A program made the position numbers and the translations under genes. Positions 34,772-42,663 of a stretch of DNA of 64,000 bases are shown piece by piece (the stretch's first letter is position 1; each line of letters opens with the position of its first letter). The DNA is from Microcoleus asticus IPMA8. GTDB lineage: Bacteria > Cyanobacteriota > Cyanobacteriia > Cyanobacteriales > Microcoleaceae. The notes under the pieces were generated by a model. That model made no database searches, was not told the origin of the DNA, and was given only the letters and a program-made list of their open reading frames with translations. The DNA lies in the NCBI RefSeq assembly GCF_013179805.1, contig NZ_SRRZ01000010.1, positions 1 through 64,000 of the forward strand, given 5' to 3'.

Positions 34772-34951
34772 GAGGCGATGTACTTGATGTTGCAGCACGA
34801 ACAGCCTGATGGCTGGGTAAGTGTAACAGGTGAAAGTCATCATGCGTTGTCAGAACTTCTGGCGATCGTGCTTGATGCCAGATTAAACCGGCAGGAACAT
34901 ATAGCGATCGACGCCAGTCTTAATAGACTAACGGAAATTGCTGTAATATGA
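34772..34951 (+). pseudogene. Decayed fragment of a second gmd gene
   Basis: An in-frame 59-codon stretch (EAMYLMLQHEQPDG, then TGES, RQEHIAIDASLNRLTEIAV) aligns with the last third of the intact Gmd in this window (EAMYLMLQQEEPDD, WQEHLVTDASLYRPTEIAV). It then stops at TGA 34949-34951; traces of AKEKLGW-like sequence follow in another phase near 34970. No upstream part is left. It shows that a gmd-containing segment once lay here and that the island was duplicated or exchanged. Confidence 0.8.
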
Positions 34952-35093
34952 GCTGCGCTTGGGGATCATTTATGCGAAAATTGGGTTGACTTGCAGATTA
35001 GCCGAATGGACTCGGTATCAGTATCAATTGCGTCAATTCACACAAGTCTTAAAACCGAGTAAAATTAATCGATAAAAAACAGGAGAAGCCACA

Positions 35094-36833
35094 ATGCAAG
35101 AATGGAAAAGAAAGTTTTTTTTTAATAAAAAAGAGTTTTATTACAATAGGATAAAATTCAACAATCCTACCGAAAGAGCTGTAGAGATACCTATTGCTTT
35201 TAACTTTCTTGCCGCCCTCAACAAACCAGCCAGCATACTTGAAGTTGGGAATGTACTATCTCATTATGAAAATCATTTGAGTGAAACGCTTGGTATAACA
35301 TCAAGACGAATTGTCGATAAATTTGAAGTAGAAGTAGGGGTAGATAATGAAGACTTAATGGATCTGCCGTCTGACAAGAAGTACGACGCGATTGTCTCAC
35401 TTTCTACAGTCGAACACATTGGTCAAAAAGGAGATCCTTCTGGTGGATATGGAGAGCAGGAAGAAAACCGCGATCGTGAAGGTCCCTTAAAAGCAATTGC
35501 TAAGATATACGATTTACTGGCTCCTGATGGCAAAGCTTTGATTACCGTTCCTTTTGGAAAACTTATAGATGGGGAATGGTATATTCAGTTTAGTAAAGAG
35601 TATTTGTATCTCTTAGCTAAAAAATATGGAATTCCTAAAGAGGCTGTCTCAGTTAATTGCTTAAAGCTAATAGACAGAGAAACAACTGACCGTAGTTTTA
35701 ACGTGCTTTGGGAAGAGTTAGATGCTCTTGAACTTAGTTATGTGGAATACGGCTCGCCTTTTTCTCAAGCAAATGCGATCGCCGTTATCGAGCTTTCCAA
35801 GCTTTCAAGTGACTTTCACTTGGAATTAAATGTCGAGCCGAGTCCTCTGTTATACAATATGCCCTATGAGACGCGGGCAGAATTCGAGCAAAACAAGGCT
35901 CTCTTACAACAAACTCAGAGTGAATTGGCAGAATTTCAGTTGCAATTGCAACTGACTCAGAGCGAATTGGAACAATCCCAAGCAATCCACCAGGAGACTC
36001 AGAGTGAATTAGAACAATCCCAGTTACAACTCCATCAGACTCAGAGTGAATTAGAACAATCCCAGTTACAACTCCATCAGACTCAGAGTGAATTAGAACA
36101 ATCCCAGTTACAACTCCAGCATACTCAGAGTGAATTAGAACAATCCCAAGCAATCCAGCATCAGACTCAGAGTGAATTGGAACAATTCCAGTTACAACTC
36201 CATCAGACTCAGAGCGAATTGGAACAATCCCAAGCAATCCAGCAGCAGACTCAGAGTGAATTGGAACAATCCGAGTTACAACTCCATCAGACTCAGAGTG
36301 AATTAGAACAATCCCAGTTACAACTCCATCAGACTCAGAGTGAATTGGAACAATCCCAGTTACAACTCCATCAGACTCAGAGTGAATTGGAACAATCCCA
36401 AGCAATCCAGCAGCAGACTCAGAGTGAATTGGAACAATCCCAGTTACAACTGCAGCAGACTCAGAGCGAATTGGAACAATCCCAGTTACAACTGCATCAG
36501 GCTCAGAGTGAATTGGAAAGATTAAAGTTTTCGCCAGCTAGGGTTAGAGAAACTGAGGTCAAAAGTCAGATGCAGTACAAAGACTTATTGTGGGAGGGGT
36601 GGTACGCTTATTGCAAAGGTGATATGGAGGGGATGGCTAGCTTTCTTAAAAAATCCTTGAAGTGCACGCCTTTTTCAACAACAGAAACAGTTTTGAACTG
36701 GTTAGAAAATTTTGCTAGATTTTCGTCAGAAAAAGGAGAGATTCTCGATACCAATACCTTAGTTAACTCAGCAGAATGGAAAGAATTGATGCGTCGTAGC
36801 ATTAATGGCAAAACTGCGCTAACCATCCATTAG
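35094..36833 (+). CDS. SAM methyltransferase with long repeat-built coiled coil
   Basis: A 579-residue protein. Residues about 20-245 are a class I methyltransferase-like domain (ASILEVGNVLSHYENHL for SAM binding, YDAIVSLSTVEHIGQKGDP, LLAPDGKALITVPFGK). Residues about 262-485 are a coiled coil made of fourteen 14-residue units of the form TQSELEQSQLQLHQ (two heptads each, Leu at positions 5 and 12), some in the variant TQSELEQSQAIQQQ. A partial fifteenth unit and a C-terminal helical domain (about 490-579, KDLLWEGWYAYCKGDMEGM) follow. It resembles, in plan only, chain-terminating methyltransferases of O-antigen synthesis that measure polymer length with a coiled coil. It probably methylates a sugar of the surface glycan. 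Confidence 0.82.
   Translation: MQEWKRKFFFNKKEFYYNRIKFNNPTERAVEIPIAFNFLAALNKPASILEVGNVLSHYENHLSETLGITSRRIVDKFEVEVGVDNEDLMDLPSDKKYDAIVSLSTVEHIGQKGDPSGGYGEQEENRDREGPLKAIAKIYDLLAPDGKALITVPFGKLIDGEWYIQFSKEYLYLLAKKYGIPKEAVSVNCLKLIDRETTDRSFNVLWEELDALELSYVEYGSPFSQANAIAVIELSKLSSDFHLELNVEPSPLLYNMPYETRAEFEQNKALLQQTQSELAEFQLQLQLTQSELEQSQAIHQETQSELEQSQLQLHQTQSELEQSQLQLHQTQSELEQSQLQLQHTQSELEQSQAIQHQTQSELEQFQLQLHQTQSELEQSQAIQQQTQSELEQSELQLHQTQSELEQSQLQLHQTQSELEQSQLQLHQTQSELEQSQAIQQQTQSELEQSQLQLQQTQSELEQSQLQLHQAQSELERLKFSPARVRETEVKSQMQYKDLLWEGWYAYCKGDMEGMASFLKKSLKCTPFSTTETVLNWLENFARFSSEKGEILDTNTLVNSAEWKELMRRSINGKTALTIH
35913..36500 (+). repeat. Fourteen tandem 42-bp coding repeats
   Basis: Each unit begins ACTCAGAGTGAATTGGAACA or a close variant and is exactly 42 bases, so fourteen units fill 588 bases; a partial fifteenth starts at 36501 with GCTCAGAGTGAATTGG. 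Several neighbouring units are nearly identical in DNA, showing recent unit duplication. Because the length is a multiple of three, unit gain or loss keeps the frame. The opposite strand is also open, which is a by-product of the repeat. Confidence 0.95.
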
Positions 36834-36853
36834 TAAGAGATTGCAAGCAAGCT

Positions 36854-37723
36854 ATGATGACAAATTCGGGTTTCAATATTGAGAAAACTATGATTAAGTA
36901 TCAGCCATTGATTGTTAATGACGAGCCAAGCTTAACCAATCCTGTCTCGCAGATGGCCACCGAGGCCCAGTGTCGATCGGATGCCTTCTACTATTGGTGT
37001 GAGGAAACTCGTCTGCCGCACGAGCCAATATTTCATCGAAAACTGTGGGAGTACGCCTATATCCTCCAGTGTCTGTCAGAGACGGGGATGATGTCACCAG
37101 GCAGGCGCGGACTAGGTTTTGGTGTCGGCCAGGAACCGTTAGTAGCTGTAATGGCGGCGCGAGGCTGCGAAGTGGTGGCCACAGACCTAGATTCAGAGGA
37201 AGCCACTAAGCAGGGATGGGCAGGTACCGGTCAATATGCAGCCACGCTAGAGGCACTTAACGATCGCGGCATCTGCCCCCCCGAACGCTTTGCATCCAAG
37301 GTGAGTTACCGCGTGGCAGATATGAACAAGATAGATCCTGATTTGGTCGGCTTCGATTTTGTCTATTCGTCTTGCGCTTTCGAGCACGTCGGCTCGATCG
37401 AACTGGGGCTGCAATTCGTCAAAAACAGCCTTAAGTGTCTGCGTCCGGGCGGAATAGCAGTACATACCACCGAATTCAACGTTTTTTCTAATGACGCGAC
37501 GATCGACCACCAACAGACTGTACTGTTTCGACGGCAGGACATCGACCGACTCGCAGCAGAGTTGATAAGCCAAGGACACGAAATAGTCCTCAACTACAAC
37601 ACTGGAAGCGGGCCGTTCGATCGTCACATAGACGTACCGCCTTGGTCGGGGATACACTTAAAGCTTCAGTTGGAACAATATGTCACAACATCCTTGGGGC
37701 TGCTCATTCAAAAGGCTTCATAG
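36854..37723 (+). CDS. SAM-dependent methyltransferase
   Basis: A 289-residue class I methyltransferase: GRRGLGFGVGQEPLVAVMAA (motif I, about residues 81-100), VVATDLDSEE (motif II acidic residue), DFVYSSCAFEHVGSIELG (motif IV) and LRPGGIAVHTTEFNVFS (motif V/VI). The unusual N-terminal 75 residues contain MATEAQCRSDAFYYWCEETR, which may bind the acceptor. This type is common in bacterial polysaccharide clusters, where it methylates sugars or small glycan precursors. It follows the coiled-coil methyltransferase by 20 bp and precedes the three glycosyltransferases, so one operon is likely. Confidence 0.82.
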   Translation: MMTNSGFNIEKTMIKYQPLIVNDEPSLTNPVSQMATEAQCRSDAFYYWCEETRLPHEPIFHRKLWEYAYILQCLSETGMMSPGRRGLGFGVGQEPLVAVMAARGCEVVATDLDSEEATKQGWAGTGQYAATLEALNDRGICPPERFASKVSYRVADMNKIDPDLVGFDFVYSSCAFEHVGSIELGLQFVKNSLKCLRPGGIAVHTTEFNVFSNDATIDHQQTVLFRRQDIDRLAAELISQGHEIVLNYNTGSGPFDRHIDVPPWSGIHLKLQLEQYVTTSLGLLIQKAS

Positions 37724-37779
37724 ATTAAATCGTTTTTCAATCATATTCAGACATTTCTACTCAGCCAAAACCAAGACGA

Positions 37780-39036
37780 ATGTTAAATCATCAACTAAAT
37801 AATTCTTTGGGTGTAAATTTAACCGGTCATATAACCGGAGATTTTGGGCTAGCGGAAGCCGCTAGAGGAAATCTCAGAGCCCTAGAAGCAGCCAGAATTC
37901 CCTTTGCGGTTAAGGATCTGAAAATAGATTGGTTACCGAACTCCGATACCAGCTACAAAAAATTTTCCGACGACAATCCATATCCAATCAATATAATCCA
38001 AACCAACCCAAATTGGGTTGAGCAGATTTTAGCAGGATACTTTCCCGGCATTGGTTCTGAATATTTCAAAGGCAAATACAATATAGGTGTCTGGTTATGG
38101 GAATTGCCAGTATTTCCTAGTGAATGGCAGTGGGCATTTGATTTATTTGATGAAATTTGGACTACCAGTAATTTTTGTGCAGAAGCATTTTCCGCTGTCT
38201 CCCAAGTTCCTGTCCTCAAAATTCCTGTTAGCCTCGCTTTCCCGCAACCTCTATTAACAAGAGAAAACCTAAACTTACCCAAAGATAAGTTTATTTTTCT
38301 TTTCATGTTTGACTTTGGTAGTTCCTTTGAACGGAAAAATCCCTTTGCCACCGTTGAGGCATTTAAACGAGCTTTTGGTAAATCTAATCCAGATGTTTTA
38401 CTCGTTCTCAAGTTTGCCAATGCTCATCTTTTTCCGCAACGGCGGCAGGAACTAATTGATTTAGCTGAGGGTTGGTCATCTCTTCAGTTTATAGACGGAC
38501 ATTTGAAAAAAGAAGAGATTCACGGCTTGGTTAATAGTTGTGACTGTTATGTGTCTCTGCATCGGGCTGAAGGATTCGGTTTAACAATGTCGGAAGCCAT
38601 GTACTACGGCAAGCCCGTAATAGCCACCGCCTATTCATCTAATATGGAATTTATGAATGTTGGCAATAGTTTTCCGGTTAAATACGAACTGGTGACAACA
38701 ACTGAAGATTATGGATCTTACCCCAAAGGCAGTGTCTGGGCGGAACCAGATATTGCTCATGCTGCGTCTCTCATGCAGTCTGTATTTGAGAATTATCAGG
38801 AAGCTCAGAAAATAGGAAAAATAGCAGCCAAGGAAATCAGGTCTTTATTAAATCCTCAAGCTGTAGGTATAAAAATAAAAAATCGCCTTGAATTTATCAT
38901 CGCACATCTAAATCATACCCAGTTGTCAAATCGGTTCCATGAACTTCAGACAGAAAGAGATCTATTGGCTCGTCAAGCCCAAGCTTGGAGGCAGACAGCA
39001 TTACAGGTACAGAAAGAGTTAGCAAAATACTCCTAA
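37780..39036 (+). CDS. GT4 family glycosyltransferase, copy 1
   Basis: A 418-residue GT-B retaining glycosyltransferase. It opens with GVNLTGHITGDFGLAEAARG, the glycine-rich N-terminal loop of this group. NIGVWLWELPVFPSEW and DEIWTTSNFCAEAF are shared with the next two genes. The donor site has DCYVSLHRAEGFGLTMSEAM with the conserved E-x7-E, then GKPVIATAYSSNMEFM. A helical tail ends in QAWRQTALQVQKELA. Donor and acceptor are unknown; GDP-mannose-type sugars fit the nearby gmd. First of three tandem paralogues, and 56 bp downstream of a methyltransferase. Confidence 0.88.
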   Translation: MLNHQLNNSLGVNLTGHITGDFGLAEAARGNLRALEAARIPFAVKDLKIDWLPNSDTSYKKFSDDNPYPINIIQTNPNWVEQILAGYFPGIGSEYFKGKYNIGVWLWELPVFPSEWQWAFDLFDEIWTTSNFCAEAFSAVSQVPVLKIPVSLAFPQPLLTRENLNLPKDKFIFLFMFDFGSSFERKNPFATVEAFKRAFGKSNPDVLLVLKFANAHLFPQRRQELIDLAEGWSSLQFIDGHLKKEEIHGLVNSCDCYVSLHRAEGFGLTMSEAMYYGKPVIATAYSSNMEFMNVGNSFPVKYELVTTTEDYGSYPKGSVWAEPDIAHAASLMQSVFENYQEAQKIGKIAAKEIRSLLNPQAVGIKIKNRLEFIIAHLNHTQLSNRFHELQTERDLLARQAQAWRQTALQVQKELAKYS

Positions 39037-39103
39037 TTTCAACGATAAGAGCCCTGAATTCTCAAGCATTTATTCTAGATATTTGTTAAGTAAAAGACGA
39101 ACA

Positions 39104-40357
39104 ATGTTAAATCCAACCCTAGATCCTAATTTCGGCATCAACTTTATAGGACACCTGAGTGGTGAATATGGTCTGGGAGAAGGTTCGAGGGCCACTCTCA
39201 GAGCGATCGAAGCTGCTGGCATTCCCTTTGCACTGAAAGATATTAAAGTAGATTGGCATCGAAATTTAGATAACAGCTACACAAGTTTTTCCGAGCAAAA
39301 TCCCTATCCCATTAACCTAATTCACACTCTGCCAGAACCCGTTGTTTTCAACATGGTCGATCGCGAGTGCTTTAAAGGTCGATACAATATTGGCTTCTGG
39401 GCTTGGGAACTGCCGATATTTCCTCCAGGGTGGCTGTACGCTTTTTCTTTATTTGACGAGATATGGACTTATAGCAATTACTGTGCTGAAGCGATCGCGC
39501 CCGTATCCCCCGTCCCTGTGATTAAGATGATGTCCAGCCTTGAATTTCCCGAACCGTCATTTGAGAGAGAAGCATTAGGGTTACCCAAAGACAAATTTAT
39601 TTTTTTGTTCATGTTTGACTTCCACAGTACAATAGGTCGCAAAAATCCCTTTGCTACTTTGGAGGCATTTAAGCGAGCTTTTGCTCAATCGAATGAAGAT
39701 GTCTTACTGGTACTCAAGTTTTCTAATGGCAACTTTTTCCCCAAAGAGCGAGACCAACTCAAAGCGCAAGCTGAGGGCTGGCCAGTTCACTTTATAGATG
39801 GGCATTTAAAGAGAGAAGAACTTCATGCTTTAGTTGCCAATTGTGACTGCTATGTTTCCCTGCACCGGGCCGAAGGGTTTGGTTTGACAATGGCGGAAGC
39901 GATGTACTACGGCAAACCCGTAATTGCGACTGGCTACTCATCTAATATGGAATTTATGAATGTCGGCAATAGTTTTCCAGTAAAATATGACATAGTGACG
40001 CTGACAGAAGATTATGGGCCTTACTTTAAAGGTAATTACTGGGCAGATCCCCATATCGCTCATGCAGCATCATTAATGCAGTATGTTGTTGAAAATGCCC
40101 AGGAAGCACAACAAGTAGGAGCGAGAGCAGCTCAAGAAATCAAGTCTTTACTGAGTCCTCAACTTCAAGGCCTCAAAATCAAAAATCGGTTGGAAATCAT
40201 TAGAAACAGAATGAACCAATCTACAAACTGGTCAACGCGAATCCATCAGATGCAGCAAGAGACGGCTTTGGCTCATTCTCAAATCCAAGTTTGGCGGCAG
40301 ACAACACAGCAAGTTCAATCAGAGCTAGCGCAACACCACAGGCTTGCTAAGACTTAA
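39104..40357 (+). CDS. GT4 family glycosyltransferase, copy 2
   Basis: About 417 residues, closely similar to its neighbours: FGINFIGHLSGEYGLGEGSR, NIGFWAWELPIFPPGW, LFDEIWTYSNYCAEAI, LHRAEGFGLTMAEAMYYGKP. The tail after residue 370 (LEIIRNRMNQSTNWSTRIHQ) differs most from the other copies and is Gln-rich and helical, which may serve for assembly. The ATG at 39104 (MLNPTLDPNFG) matches the start of copy 1, so it is preferred to the TTG at 39083. The E-x7-E donor motif is intact, so activity is expected. Likely co-transcribed with copies 1 and 3. Confidence 0.88.
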   Translation: MLNPTLDPNFGINFIGHLSGEYGLGEGSRATLRAIEAAGIPFALKDIKVDWHRNLDNSYTSFSEQNPYPINLIHTLPEPVVFNMVDRECFKGRYNIGFWAWELPIFPPGWLYAFSLFDEIWTYSNYCAEAIAPVSPVPVIKMMSSLEFPEPSFEREALGLPKDKFIFLFMFDFHSTIGRKNPFATLEAFKRAFAQSNEDVLLVLKFSNGNFFPKERDQLKAQAEGWPVHFIDGHLKREELHALVANCDCYVSLHRAEGFGLTMAEAMYYGKPVIATGYSSNMEFMNVGNSFPVKYDIVTLTEDYGPYFKGNYWADPHIAHAASLMQYVVENAQEAQQVGARAAQEIKSLLSPQLQGLKIKNRLEIIRNRMNQSTNWSTRIHQMQQETALAHSQIQVWRQTTQQVQSELAQHHRLAKT

Positions 40358-40400
40358 AAAGTTTAATTTACTGTAGATATTTGTTATTAGGAGTTCAATC

Positions 40401-41600
40401 ATGTTCAACAACACAAATTTTAAGTTTGGAGTTAATATTATCGGTCATGTGAGTGGCGAGTTTGGCTTGGGCGGGGGTGTGCGAGGGACGATCAGAGCGA
40501 TAGAAGCAGCTAACATTCCTTTTACAATAAAGGATCTGAAAGAAGATTCGCAACGCAACTTAGATTCTACATACACCAATTTTTCCAGCGATCATTCTTA
40601 TCCCATTAATATCGTCCATACCAACCCGCACGAGTCCTTGTTGAATTGTATCGAGCCTGAATGTTTTAATAATCGCTATAATATTGGTTTTTGGATTTGG
40701 GAACTTCCGGTATTTCCTGATTTTTTTATGGGAGCTTTTAATCGATTTGATGAGGTGTGGACTTACAGTAATTACACTGCTGAAACGATTTCCGATGTCT
40801 CGCCTCTTCCCGTTGTCAAATTACCACCTAGCATTTATTTACCGCCCAACGAGTTGGGGAGAGAATCTTTAGGATTACCTAAAGAAAAATTTATTTTTCT
40901 GTTCATGTTCGACATGGGTAGCGGTTTTGAGCGAAAAAATCCTTTGGCTACCATTGAGGCGTTTAAAAAAGCTTTTGGGAAGTCTAATGAAGATGTTTTA
41001 CTGATTATTAAGTTTCGACCTCATCCTTATTATCAAAATCAGTACGATCAATTAAAAGCACTGGCAGAAGACTGGCCATCTATTCAACTGATCGAAGGGC
41101 ATTTGAGCAAGGAAGAGGTTCATGCCTTAGTAGATAATTGTAACTGCTATGTATCGCTGCATCGGGCTGAGGGTTTTGGCTTGACTATGGCAGAAGCTAT
41201 GTATTACGGCAAGCCAGTCATAGCTACCGCTTATTCCTCGAATACCGATTTTATGAATGTCGGCAATAGTTTTTTGGTGAAATACGATTTAGTTGCAACT
41301 ACTGAAGCTTACGGACTTTATCCAAAAGGTAGTATCTGGGCCCAGCCGGATATCGATCGTGCAGCGGAGCTCATGCAGTATATTTTTGAAAATTATCCGC
41401 AAGCACAGCAAGTAGGAGCGAGAGCAGCTAAGGAGATTCGCTCTTTATTCAGTCCTGAGGTTATCGGTCAAAAAATTAGACATCGCCTTGAATATATTAC
41501 CAGGACAATAGAACAGAAAAGCTGGTATGAATCCCAAGCTCAAGCTTGGAAACAAGCGGCTTTGCAAGCTCAAAGAGAATTAGAGCGCTCAAGGTTTTAA
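40401..41600 (+). CDS. GT4 family glycosyltransferase, copy 3
   Basis: A 399-residue third paralogue: FGVNIIGHVSGEFGLGGGVR, NIGFWIWELPVFPDFF, RFDEVWTYSNYTAETI, LHRAEGFGLTMAEAMYYGKP with the E-x7-E pair intact. It is about 20 residues shorter because the C-terminal tail is reduced, though it still ends in the shared QAQAWKQAALQAQRELE. All three copies keep the donor-site motif but vary in the acceptor half, so each probably makes a different linkage in one repeat unit. A GGAG site lies 8 bases before the ATG. It ends the plus-strand operon; the next gene is convergent. Confidence 0.88.
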   Translation: MFNNTNFKFGVNIIGHVSGEFGLGGGVRGTIRAIEAANIPFTIKDLKEDSQRNLDSTYTNFSSDHSYPINIVHTNPHESLLNCIEPECFNNRYNIGFWIWELPVFPDFFMGAFNRFDEVWTYSNYTAETISDVSPLPVVKLPPSIYLPPNELGRESLGLPKEKFIFLFMFDMGSGFERKNPLATIEAFKKAFGKSNEDVLLIIKFRPHPYYQNQYDQLKALAEDWPSIQLIEGHLSKEEVHALVDNCNCYVSLHRAEGFGLTMAEAMYYGKPVIATAYSSNTDFMNVGNSFLVKYDLVATTEAYGLYPKGSIWAQPDIDRAAELMQYIFENYPQAQQVGARAAKEIRSLFSPEVIGQKIRHRLEYITRTIEQKSWYESQAQAWKQAALQAQRELERSRF

Positions 41601-41644
41601 CTGCACAACGCTCAGACCAAATATGGCTACACTTATCCGCAACC

Positions 41645-42568
41645 CTAACAATCCTCTGCTCGCATACAGCAAATGTAGAAACAATAGGATTTATCGGGAT
41701 TATCATTGATGAGTTGACTGTTCATAAATTCATGGTTAAAATGTTCCATGCTAGATTTTTCAATTGCCGTCGATAAATCGATAATTCCCTTGGTTTCAAT
41801 GATTTTGAAGTTATGTTTCTCTAAGAGTTTGCACAAATCTTCCCAATAATATTCTATTTTGTGTTCGGGATGGATATACGTATCAGGGCATTGTAGCTTG
41901 GTGGCTCGCCTATTTGGGGTATCTAGTGCTAGCTTCCCACCTGGCTTTAATAATTTGTATGCTCGATCGAAAACTGCTTCAGCCTCTTCAGGGGTTATGT
42001 GTTCTATTGATTCTCCCGACCAAATCAAGTCAAAAAAGTTTTCATCAAATGAATCTAAATCATTCATACTGCCATAGACATATTCAATTTCACAACCTTG
42101 GTGGTTAATGTGTTTTGGCCACTCCGGCCCGGGAAACATCATTTGGTCTGGATGAAAGTCTAATATATAGAGCTTTTCCGGTAGATTAGAATAGCCTAGT
42201 TGCAATAAAGCACCTTTTTGATCTGAGGCCGAATAACCTCCCAAATCTAAAACAACTTTAGCCGATGGAAGTAGTGTTTTCACCATTTTCATTCTGGCAC
42301 TGTGAAGTCTATGAAGACTTTGGTTTCCATCTCCTCCACCTGGAAGGCGTCTTTGAAATTCCTCTGACTCAACCATTTTTTTGATGACATCAGCTCGATT
42401 CAAACCACCCTTGATATCGTTTAACCAACCTTCTAGCCCATCCGGGTCTGCTTCACGATCGAAGATGACCCAATACGCCATCCACAGAAAACTTTTGTCG
42501 GTTTTAGCGTGAGTGGATAAAGTCTTTTGGATACTTGATTCTAAACGCTGGGCTTCTTCAGGGGTCAT
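41645..42568 (-). CDS. DUF4214-containing SAM methyltransferase
   Basis: A 307-residue protein. Residues about 20-75 resemble DUF4214 (FLWMAYWVIFDREADPDGLEG, RADVIKKMVESEEFQRRL), a helical domain found on secreted and glycan-related proteins and seen also inside the giant gene. Residues about 95-260 are a class I methyltransferase (VVLDLGGYSASDQKGALLQ, IWSGESIEHITPEEAEAVFD, LLKPGGKLALDTPNRR). It is convergent to the glycosyltransferases, with the TPR gene behind it on the same strand. Probably another sugar or lipid-carrier methyltransferase of the island; the acceptor is unknown. Confidence 0.82.
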   Translation of the reverse strand: MTPEEAQRLESSIQKTLSTHAKTDKSFLWMAYWVIFDREADPDGLEGWLNDIKGGLNRADVIKKMVESEEFQRRLPGGGDGNQSLHRLHSARMKMVKTLLPSAKVVLDLGGYSASDQKGALLQLGYSNLPEKLYILDFHPDQMMFPGPEWPKHINHQGCEIEYVYGSMNDLDSFDENFFDLIWSGESIEHITPEEAEAVFDRAYKLLKPGGKLALDTPNRRATKLQCPDTYIHPEHKIEYYWEDLCKLLEKHNFKIIETKGIIDLSTAIEKSSMEHFNHEFMNSQLINDNPDKSYCFYICCMRAEDC

Positions 42569-42663
42569 GAATGCTCCTTCAATAGTGTTCGGCTTGTTTT
42601 CATGGAAATAGTATTTCTGATGTTAGGTTAACCTGCGAAATACATGGCAAATTAGAGGGTAAA

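Noticed and set aside
35785..36405. 206-residue minus-strand ORF made of repeated IVPIHSESDGVVTG
   Set aside because: It is the mirror of the 42-bp repeat array; periodic coding DNA keeps the opposite strand open. No start site and no family match; the plus-strand gene explains the sequence.
35913..36500. CRISPR-like periodic repeat
   Set aside because: Units abut with no unique spacers, are a multiple of three and lie in frame in a methyltransferase gene. No cas genes are present.
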